A stretch of DNA of 12,917 nt from Gammaproteobacteria bacterium (GTDB taxonomy: Bacteria; Pseudomonadota; Gammaproteobacteria; Pseudomonadales; Azotimanducaceae), in contig DMUF01000018.1 in the NCBI GenBank assembly GCA_003476445.1, positions 1 to 12,917 of the forward strand. The letters are read 5' to 3'. Under the pieces are notes generated by a model. It was given only the letters and a program-made list of their open reading frames with translations. It was not told the DNA's origin and did no database searches. Of this stretch, positions 1 through 5,197 are shown in pieces (position 1 is the stretch's first letter; each line of letters begins with the position of its first letter). Made by a program: the position numbers and the translations under genes.

Positions 1-609
1 GCCCCCCCACCCGCGACGTTGGACCTCGCTGCCGATCATGTGCAACTCGATCTGCGCCCGGCGCCGCGCGGCGAACAGGGCGCGCAAAACCACGGCGGCC
101 TCGCGATCGTCGCGCTGCAGTACGCCCGGCTTCCAAGGGTCGATACGCTGCTGGAATTCGCGCACGTCACGCGCGAGGCGATCGACGAACGACAGATGCA
201 CGAGCCCGCGTTCGCTCGATGCGATCAAACACATGCCGAACGGCGACGGCGCAACGCCCCAGGACAAGCGCGCGACCGGACTGCGCGGCGCGGCCTCGGT
301 GACGGCGGTGACGCGCGAGGCCAGACGATTCGCGCCGCGCAGACGCAATTCGAACGCCGCCGCCTGCAAAGAGTCGCAGTCGAGACGGGCCGCGACCAAC
401 GCGGCAAACGGCACGCCGGCCCAAGCCTCGAACAATCGCGCGAACGGCGCCGAACCCATCCCGGTCGCGTCGATCGCGACGCGCTGCAAAGCCCGCGCCG
501 TGATCTCTTTCTTTGGTGCATCGAGGCGCCGCAACGCCCGTTCGATGGCGGAAAACTGCGGCGCATCGAGATGCTCCGCATGCCCCAGGGTTTTGAGCGA
601 TCTGATCAA
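1..609 (-). CDS. HTH/methylated-DNA-protein cysteine methyltransferase, partial (3' end beyond window)
   Basis: The minus-strand frame is open from the left edge to about 609 and continues open further upstream. From the TTG at 607-609 it gives 203 residues without a stop. Residues about 15-75 resemble an AraC-type helix-turn-helix (ending ARLFEAWAGVPFAALVAAR). About 110-200 resemble the alkyltransferase fold, with SPFGMCLIASSERGLVHLSF and a terminal GSEVQRRGW that corresponds to the family's GTxFQxxVW. The catalytic PCHRV motif would lie just past the edge, so activity cannot be judged. The family transfers O6-alkyl groups from guanine to a cysteine; fusions of this layout lack Ada's N-terminal zinc domain. 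The TTG start is chosen because TTGA overlaps the stop of the upstream small ORF, which would couple translation; the ribosome site is weak. The HTH looks eroded, so DNA-binding regulation is doubtful. Confidence 0.68.
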   Translation of the reverse strand, partial: MIRSLKTLGHAEHLDAPQFSAIERALRRLDAPKKEITARALQRVAIDATGMGSAPFARLFEAWAGVPFAALVAARLDCDSLQAAAFELRLRGANRLASRVTAVTEAAPRSPVARLSWGVAPSPFGMCLIASSERGLVHLSFVDRLARDVREFQQRIDPWKPGVLQRDDREAAVVLRALFAARRRAQIELHMIGSEVQRRGWGG

Positions 610-728
610 AGAATTTGATCCCGGAGTTGCGGAAAATTCGCCGCCAACCAACCTAGCGCGATCGACCCCAGAACCAGCAAGCCGATCAGGGTCACAAGCC
701 ACAGACGCAACAACGCGCGACGAGTCAT
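606..728 (-). CDS. Possible 40-residue single-pass membrane peptide
   Basis: The ATG at 726-728 opens a frame of 40 codons ending at TGA 606-608. The peptide begins MTRRALLRLW, then has a hydrophobic stretch at about residues 9-30 (leucine, isoleucine, valine, glycine, alanine), and ends with a short polar tail, NFPQLRDQIL. The positive N-terminus followed by one membrane span suggests a small inner-membrane protein. It starts 13 nt after the stop of the lipoprotein gene and its stop overlaps the proposed TTG start of the alkyltransferase, so it fits as the middle gene of a three-gene transcript. No good Shine-Dalgarno site is visible. I know no family for it, and it could be a chance ORF in the leader of the downstream gene. 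Confidence 0.42.
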   Translation of the reverse strand: MTRRALLRLWLVTLIGLLVLGSIALGWLAANFPQLRDQIL

Positions 729-741
729 GGACGTCGTCGCG

Positions 742-1212
742 TCATCGCAAACGCAGACTGCCCTTCTGATCGAAAGGCACCGTCCGCAGCAGACTTTTGT
801 CGAGCTTCACCTCGCCGCGCAATCGATAGCTGAGCTCCGTCGGCGGCGAGCCGCCCGCCTTGCGCGTGCGCTCGACGATTTTTAGCAAAGTGCCGGCGAG
901 ATTCGCCGTCACCAGCATGTCGAATTCGGCTTCGCCGCTCGGCGGCACCACGAAACTGCTGCCGGAGAGCCCGCGGCCGAGCTCCTGACCTTCGAGTTCG
1001 ATGGTGTAGGTGATGCCGCGCACCGAAAGCCCGACGGGATTCGGATTCTGCACGCGCATGCGCGCCTTCAGACGCTGTTCGAACAAATCGCCTTTGACGA
1101 TCTGCACCTCGAGGATCGAAAGATCCGGCGCACGCAATTTCGGGCCGAGCACCGCACAACCGGTGACCCCCAGCAGACTCAGCGCGACGAGGATACGCGT
1201 CAGACCTTGCAT
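742..1212 (-). CDS. LEA type 2 (WHy domain) family lipoprotein
   Basis: This is a 156-residue protein with an N-terminal lipoprotein signal: a short n-region, a hydrophobic core, and VTGC ending at Cys19, the expected lipidation site. The mature part carries the LEA14/WHy pattern: LEVQIVKGDLFEQRL, then a strand ending RVQNPNPVGLSVRGITYTIELEG, then SSFVVPPSGEAEFDM. The NPNP turn is characteristic. Such proteins are periplasmic or outer-membrane-anchored beta-sandwiches related to desiccation proteins; their biochemical role in bacteria is not settled. Residues after Cys19 are not Asp, which favours outer-membrane sorting (inferred). The frame is open further upstream with an ATG at 1264-1266, but only the 1210-1212 start places the signal peptide at the N-terminus. 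It is divergent from the PadR gene and probably first in a minus-strand operon. Confidence 0.8.
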   Translation of the reverse strand: MQGLTRILVALSLLGVTGCAVLGPKLRAPDLSILEVQIVKGDLFEQRLKARMRVQNPNPVGLSVRGITYTIELEGQELGRGLSGSSFVVPPSGEAEFDMLVTANLAGTLLKIVERTRKAGGSPPTELSYRLRGEVKLDKSLLRTVPFDQKGSLRLR

Positions 1213-1271
1213 CGAGACCGAGTCTATCAAGGCCACCAGACGGCGGGGTTGCTTCGCACGGGGCATGGTCT

Positions 1272-1325
1272 TTAGTGCTTGATTAATAATAGTGTCTAGC
1301 AAATAAACATAATAGATGAACACTA
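1272..1325. promoter_or_regulatory. AT-rich divergent promoter/operator between lipoprotein and PadR genes
   Basis: This stretch is strikingly AT-rich against the surrounding GC-rich DNA. It holds TAGTGT (1290-1295) and its inverted copy ACACTA (1320-1325), 24 bases apart, plus a further TTAGTG at 1272-1277. A plausible plus-strand promoter is TTGATT (1279-1284), 17 bases, AATAAA (1302-1307), which would start transcription close to the PadR ATG at 1316. PadR regulators usually bind dyads in their own promoter, so autoregulation and control of the divergent lipoprotein gene is a reasonable inference. No element is a strong consensus match. Confidence 0.4.
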
Positions 1326-1663
1326 CCAGCCCAAACAAATTCCAAAAAGACCTGAATGCGGGACTTTTGGGGCTGGCCGTCCTCGGCGCCGTAGCCGCGA
1401 GCGAGGCCGACGTCTACGGGTACGAGCTCGCCAGGCGCCTGCGGCTCGACGGCGACACCTCGCCCTTCAAGTCGGGCTCGATCTATCCCGTGCTGCGAAA
1501 TCTGTGCGCCGCGGGTTGGCTGGCCAGCCGCGTCGTCCCCTCGTACGCGGGGCCGGCGCGCCGCTACTATCGAATCACGGACGAAGGGCGCGCCACGCTC
1601 TCAAACTGGCGCCACACGTGGCAACGCACGCGTGACGTCGTCGATCGATTGCTGGAGGGCTAG
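1316..1663 (+). CDS. PadR family transcriptional regulator
   Basis: This is a 115-residue protein with the PadR winged-helix pattern: LLGLAVLGAV and YGYELARRL in the first helices, SGSIYPVLRNLCAAGWLASR as the recognition helix and start of the wing, and RRYYRITDEGRATL for the wing strand and following helix. PadR proteins are small dimeric repressors that respond to phenolics, drugs or other ligands; the ligand here is unknown. The C-terminal helix is short, as in the minimal (PadR-s1-like) class. The ATG at 1316 lacks any Shine-Dalgarno site and lies almost at the predicted transcription start, so the mRNA may be leaderless. Its 3' end carries GGAGGG, which serves the DUF192 gene beginning 4 nt after its stop, so the two are surely one operon. 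Confidence 0.9.
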   Translation: MNTTSPNKFQKDLNAGLLGLAVLGAVAASEADVYGYELARRLRLDGDTSPFKSGSIYPVLRNLCAAGWLASRVVPSYAGPARRYYRITDEGRATLSNWRHTWQRTRDVVDRLLEG

Positions 1664-1667
1664 AGCC

Positions 1668-2153
1668 ATGCTGACCATGATGATGTCGTCGCTGCGCGGG
1701 GTCGCGCTCGCGCTGCTGATGTCGATGTTGCCGCTCGCGGTCGCGCAGTCCGAACAGATTCTGGATCTCGCCTCTTTTCCGCGCGGCACGCTGCGCGTCG
1801 AGAGCGCGCGCGGCCCGCATCAATTCGAGGTGTGGATTGCCGACGACGAAAATCGGCAGCGACAGGGACTCATGTACGTGCGCGATCTGCCTGCGAATCA
1901 GGGCATGCTGTTCATCAACCCGGAGCCGCGACCTTCGTCGTTCTGGATGAAGAACACCTACATCGCGCTCGACATGTTGTTCATCGACGCGCGCGGTCGC
2001 ATCGTGGCGATCTATCCCGAACGCAAACCGCTATCTTTGACGCCGGTCGGCCCCGACACGCCGGTGCTCGGCATCCTCGAATTGCGCGGTGGCGAAGCGG
2101 CCGCACGCGGCATCCGCCGCGGCGATCGCGTCGTTCATCCCGCCTTTCGCTGA
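1668..2153 (+). CDS. DUF192 family exported protein
   Basis: The product has 161 residues with an N-terminal signal peptide (hydrophobic segment at about residues 9-25, likely cut after AVA). The body is a clear DUF192 domain: RQGLMYVRDLP, then GMLFI, then SFWMKNTYIALDMLFID, then a C-terminal ILELRGGEAAARGIRRGD. The domain is a small beta-barrel found in periplasmic or secreted proteins of bacteria and archaea; no reaction is established. The start at 1668 is chosen over the upstream in-frame ATG because GGAGGG (1654-1659) lies 8 nt before it and the signal peptide begins there. It is the second gene of the PadR operon. Its last 19 bases overlap the convergent small gene on the other strand. 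Confidence 0.9.
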   Translation: MLTMMMSSLRGVALALLMSMLPLAVAQSEQILDLASFPRGTLRVESARGPHQFEVWIADDENRQRQGLMYVRDLPANQGMLFINPEPRPSSFWMKNTYIALDMLFIDARGRIVAIYPERKPLSLTPVGPDTPVLGILELRGGEAAARGIRRGDRVVHPAFR

Positions 2154-2461
2154 CCCTCGGCCGTCAACGCTCGAAACACCCGATCGAGATATTCGCGCTG
2201 CAGGCGCGCCCGCTCGGCCGCCTCGTGCGGCTCGGGCTTGAATTCATCGACCGTCGCCCGCGACACGTCGTCGCCGCGACCGAGCATGCGCTCGACGGCA
2301 TCGAGGCGCAGCCGCGTGATCGCGAGCTCCGCCGTCAACACGAGTGCCACCGAATACAAGCGATCCAGCATCGGATCATCGGTGAACTCCGGGCGGCGCC
2401 CTCTGGCCGCTAGTGACGCGAGCCGGGTGGGATCAGCTTCGATCGGCAGGAGTGTGTCCAT
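2135..2461 (-). CDS. Small helical protein of unknown function, coupled to methyltransferase
   Basis: The product has 108 residues and I do not recognise a named family. It is charged, lacks cysteine, signal peptide and clear membrane spans, and looks mostly helical: DPMLDRLYSVALVLTAELA then ITRLRLDAVERMLGR form a probable long helix at about residues 29-61, and EAAERARLQREYLDRVFRAL forms another at about 80-99. The start is firm: AAAGGAGAG lies 7-8 nt before the ATG at 2459-2461, inside the methyltransferase gene. The 29-nt overlap with that gene suggests translational coupling and a shared function, for example as a partner or oligomerisation subunit (inference). It also overlaps the convergent DUF192 gene by 19 nt. 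Confidence 0.78.
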   Translation of the reverse strand: MDTLLPIEADPTRLASLAARGRRPEFTDDPMLDRLYSVALVLTAELAITRLRLDAVERMLGRGDDVSRATVDEFKPEPHEAAERARLQREYLDRVFRALTAEGQRKAG

Positions 2462-3668
2462 GTCCGTACTCTCCTTTGACGACGTTTCCGTGTGCCGTCT
2501 GCCACGCGCCAATCGCGTACCAGGAGGGCGCACGCCCGAAATCTTCCACGACCGCACCCTCGGCTTGCGTGCGTTCGCGCACGAGCGGGGCGCTGCAGCG
2601 CGTCTCGAACACGTTCGCGGCCTCGAAACCCGTTGATCGCAACAGCGACGGCACATCGGTTTCGTGCAAGGCGCTCCAGAACGGCTCGTTGTTGTACCGA
2701 CCGTCCCAGTCGCGCATGAACTGCTCGTAGGCGTCGAATTGGCGATACGGCGGTTGTTCTAGATGGATGGTGAGGCCGCCCGGCGCGAGCAGGCGCTTCG
2801 CTTCGCTCAAAATTTTGCGCAACGCGTCGTGCGAGGTCTCGTGCAGCACCATGGTGGTGAACACGAGATCGCAGCTGCCGCTCGGCAGCGAGGTGTGCGT
2901 GGCGTCTTCCTGTCTGAATTCGAGATCGTCGATGCCGAGCGACCGCGCGCGCGCATGCCCGTAGCGCAAGAACGGCGCCGCGACGTCGATCGCGACGACT
3001 CGCGCCGACGGAAACGCACAGCGCAGCGGCAAGGTGTTGTGCCCGAGGCCGCAGCCGAGATCGACGATCGTGCGCGGCAAAAAATCCGGCGCGTGCCGCG
3101 CGAGCCACGCCACGAGCGCACGACCGGCCGCATCGTTCCACGGGCCGCCTGCACCACCCAAGGTCGCGAACAATCCGGAGTCGTAACTGGCCGCGTTGCA
3201 GACGTCGCCATCGACGACTTCGCACGCATAGCCGCCAGGCATCAAATGCGTATCGACGCTCGCGACGTACTTCGGGATGTCGAGTTGCGGATCGAGATGC
3301 AGCGTGTCTGCGCCGTCATTGAACTCGCGCGCGCGATCGCGCAACTTCCGCATCTGGCGCAGCGCCAACGCACGACCGGTGTGCTGCCGGTATTCCATGG
3401 TGTTGCGACGCACCAGACTCCAGGCGCGATACGCCGGTTGATGCGCCAAAGCCTCGGCGACTTCCTTGCGATTGGCCGGAGCGCGCCCGTGCTTCGCCTC
3501 CCACGCCGGTGCCGCAACCTGCTCGTAGGTGGCACGCACGGCAGGGGCGAGTCGATCGGCGAGCAAAGTATTGAGCTGCGCGATGACGTCGAAGCGCGCG
3601 ACGTCGTCGTGCCCTGCCTCGGGCAACAACGCGTGCCGACCAACCTGATACCACGATGCCGGAGTCAT
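2433..3668 (-). CDS. Class I SAM-dependent methyltransferase with long N-terminal domain
   Basis: The product has 411 residues from the ATG at 3666-3668; a GTG at 3693-3695 would add nine. Residues about 198-330 form a Rossmann methyltransferase domain: motif I TIVDLGCGLGHNTLPL, an acidic residue after strand 2 (VVAID), RQEDATHTSLP, DLVFTTMVLHE, and LLAPGGLTIHLEQ. The first roughly 190 residues are unlike the usual short cap: they are largely helical, with a basic segment (RKEVAEALA to RQMRKLRDRAREF) and then PKYVASVDTHLMPGGY before the catalytic domain. The last 80 residues are also extra. The substrate is unknown; the size and layout suggest a small-molecule or lipid enzyme, but that is a guess. 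It overlaps the downstream small gene by 29 nt and is divergent from nhaR, which may regulate it. Confidence 0.85.
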   Translation of the reverse strand: MTPASWYQVGRHALLPEAGHDDVARFDVIAQLNTLLADRLAPAVRATYEQVAAPAWEAKHGRAPANRKEVAEALAHQPAYRAWSLVRRNTMEYRQHTGRALALRQMRKLRDRAREFNDGADTLHLDPQLDIPKYVASVDTHLMPGGYACEVVDGDVCNAASYDSGLFATLGGAGGPWNDAAGRALVAWLARHAPDFLPRTIVDLGCGLGHNTLPLRCAFPSARVVAIDVAAPFLRYGHARARSLGIDDLEFRQEDATHTSLPSGSCDLVFTTMVLHETSHDALRKILSEAKRLLAPGGLTIHLEQPPYRQFDAYEQFMRDWDGRYNNEPFWSALHETDVPSLLRSTGFEAANVFETRCSAPLVRERTQAEGAVVEDFGRAPSWYAIGAWQTAHGNVVKGEYGHGHTPADRS

Positions 3669-3697
3669 GAGCCGGGATGCTAGCGTCGGCTGCACCG

Positions 3698-3743
3698 ATC
3701 GAAAAATCGATTATTCTGTGCATACTGTTCGGTATTCCCGAAC
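3698..3743. promoter_or_regulatory. Two dyads in the methyltransferase/nhaR divergent promoter
   Basis: Two inverted repeats lie in the 91-base gap. The first is ATCGA-AAAA-TCGAT (3698-3711). The second is GTTCGG-TATTC-CCGAAC (3727-3743), a perfect 6-base dyad whose core contains T-N11-A (T3729, A3741), the layout of LysR-family binding sites. A possible -10 (CATACT, 3721-3726) lies between them. The second dyad is 17 bases upstream of the nhaR GTG, so binding there would fit autoregulation. This is inferred from position and symmetry only. Confidence 0.5.
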
Positions 3744-3759
3744 TTTCGGAGCGCGAACC

Positions 3760-4653
3760 GTGCGGCACCTGAACTACAACCACCTGCTCTACTTCTGGAC
3801 AGTTGCCCGTGAAGGCAGCATCGCCCGGGCGTCTGAGGTCCTTTTCCTGACACCGCAAACGATCAGCGGGCAGCTCAAGCTGCTCGAAGAATCGATAGGC
3901 AAGCCGCTCTTTGTCCGGGTCGGACGTCGTTTGGTATTGTCGGACACCGGTCAGATCGTTAATCAGTACGCTGACGAAATTTTCTCACTCGGTGCCGAGC
4001 TCGCCCAGCGCATGAAGAACGAGCAGCCGGGTGCGCCGTTCGTGCTCAATGTCGGCATCGTCAATTCCATCGCGAAGCTCATTACCTATCAGGTGCTTGC
4101 TCCGGCGCTGGCCATGGATGGCGACATTCGTTTGGTGTGCTGGGAAGGGGATCTCGAAAAGCTGCTCGGCGATCTTGCGGTGCATCGGCTCGATGTCGTG
4201 CTGTCCGATCACCCGATCCCGACCGGGCTGAGCGTGCGGGCGTATAACCACCATCTCGGCGACAGCGAAATCGCGTTCTTCGCCACGCCCGCGCTGGTCG
4301 CCCAGTGTCAGCCGACTTTTCCTGCCTCTCTGAATGGGGCACCCATGCTGCTGCCGCTCAACACCAGCGCGTTGCGGCGGCGCCTCGATGACTGGTTCGA
4401 GGCGGAGCGAATCCGACCGCGCATCGTCGCGGAGTTCGACGACAGCGCGCTGATGAAGTCGTTTGCGAGCGCGGGGGCTGGCATGTTTCCTGCGCCCGCG
4501 GCGCTCGAAGCTCCGCTGCAGCGCATGTATGGGGTTGAGTTGCTAGGACGCGTGGAGTCGCTCAGTGAAAGCTATTTCGCGATTTCACCCGAACGCAAGA
4601 TTTCGCACCCGGCGGTAGCCCTGCTCATGGAGACCGCGCGAGCGGCGATTTAG
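3760..4653 (+). CDS. nhaR: LysR-family transcriptional regulator, NhaR-like
   Basis: The product has 297 residues and closely follows the NhaR pattern. The N-terminus has LNYNHLLYFWTVAREGSIA and LTPQTISGQLKLLEESIGK (the winged HTH), and the C-terminal half has EFDDSALMKSFASAGAGMF and a final ISHPAV segment. NhaR activates the Na+/H+ antiporter gene nhaA in response to sodium in enteric bacteria and can also control other genes. The GTG at 3760-3762 is chosen because CGGAG lies 8 nt upstream and the protein then begins RHLNYNH as in the family; the frame is open to 3667 but the extra 31 residues have no counterpart. No nhaA is in the window, so the target is uncertain. The divergent methyltransferase is the nearest candidate. 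Confidence 0.87.
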   Translation: MRHLNYNHLLYFWTVAREGSIARASEVLFLTPQTISGQLKLLEESIGKPLFVRVGRRLVLSDTGQIVNQYADEIFSLGAELAQRMKNEQPGAPFVLNVGIVNSIAKLITYQVLAPALAMDGDIRLVCWEGDLEKLLGDLAVHRLDVVLSDHPIPTGLSVRAYNHHLGDSEIAFFATPALVAQCQPTFPASLNGAPMLLPLNTSALRRRLDDWFEAERIRPRIVAEFDDSALMKSFASAGAGMFPAPAALEAPLQRMYGVELLGRVESLSESYFAISPERKISHPAVALLMETARAAI

Positions 4654-4674
4654 TCGCCGCCGCCTCTGAGGCTC

Positions 4675-4699
4675 AGGCACAGCGAACGTACGTGTGCCT
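4675..4699. terminator. Possible hairpin between convergent genes
   Basis: AGGCACA (4675-4681) and TGTGCCT (4693-4699) form a 7-base stem with an 11-base loop that itself contains ACGTACGT. It sits between the stop of nhaR and that of the convergent HPF-like gene. There is no T-tract on either side, so a rho-independent terminator is only a possibility. Confidence 0.3.
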
Positions 4700-4718
4700 C
4701 CGCCAGCGTTGCCGTGAC

Positions 4719-5009
4719 TCAGGCCGATTGGCCGTAGGTTTGTCGCCGACGCAGCGCGCGTCGGGCGCGCGCCATCACGTGGCTGATGGCGCTTTCTCCA
4801 TCCGCATGCCGCCCCTCGATGCGCAGGCGCTCGCCGTTCCCAAAGCGGCCGTCGAGCGTGCAGTGGACGAAGTTATCTCCATCCCGTTCAAGTCGCAGAG
4901 TGAGGGTGCGTAAATCGCCGACGCAGCTCGCGAGGGTCATCTGATAGTGTCGGGCGACAGCCGGTTCCCACGCTTCCTTCAGGGAATCATCGATCAGCAT
5001 TCTCAGCAT
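4719..5009 (-). CDS. HPF/RaiA-like small ribosome-associated protein (tentative)
   Basis: The product has 96 residues, about the length of short hibernation-promoting factors. The arrangement fits that fold: an N-terminal helix (about residues 8-28), a strand RTLTLRLERDG, a second strand CTLDGRFGNGERLRIEGRHA, and a C-terminal helix SAISHVMARARRALRRRQ rich in arginine that would contact rRNA. The similarity is to the pattern, not to a diagnostic motif, and the first strand is poorly conserved, so this may be a diverged homologue with another role. The ATG at 5007-5009 has no good ribosome site; an ATG three codons later (4998-5000) is possible. It converges on nhaR and is divergent from the GMC oxidoreductase. 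Confidence 0.6.
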   Translation of the reverse strand: MLRMLIDDSLKEAWEPAVARHYQMTLASCVGDLRTLTLRLERDGDNFVHCTLDGRFGNGERLRIEGRHADGESAISHVMARARRALRRRQTYGQSA

Positions 5010-5197
5010 GGCGCACCCGACTTCTGACGCGTTAGGTGGTTCAGGTTAGCGCTGGAGCGCGGGCGGTAAATCAGGGATTTGCTGCTGGCGCGTTCGAGGC
5101 AGTCGATTCGTCATCGGAGCATCCGGTCCTCGCGGCGCTTGCTATCGGAAGGGCCCGATGCGATGGCATGATGCCGCGCGAACAGAGGGAGGCGGGC
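5010..5197. promoter_or_regulatory. Divergent intergenic region upstream of GMC oxidoreductase
   Basis: These 188 bases separate the HPF-like gene from the GMC oxidoreductase start. The oxidoreductase frame stays open through the region, but the codons there do not give a recognisable protein. GAGGGAGG at 5185-5192 is the ribosome site of the GTG start. I see no clear sigma70 promoter or operator dyad, though both genes must be driven from here. Confidence 0.4.

Noticed and set aside
38..769. Long plus-strand frame (243 codons), and another at 19-618
   Set aside because: Their translations are Arg/Ala-rich with no family pattern, while the minus-strand frames here give alkyltransferase and membrane-peptide sequences. 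They are products of high GC.
2763..3683. Plus-strand frame of 306 codons opposite the methyltransferase
   Set aside because: The opposite strand encodes clear methyltransferase motifs; this frame has no domain pattern and no ribosome site.
5036..5197. Upstream extension of the GMC frame (54 codons)
   Set aside because: It lacks family similarity, and the strongest ribosome site favours the GTG at 5198.
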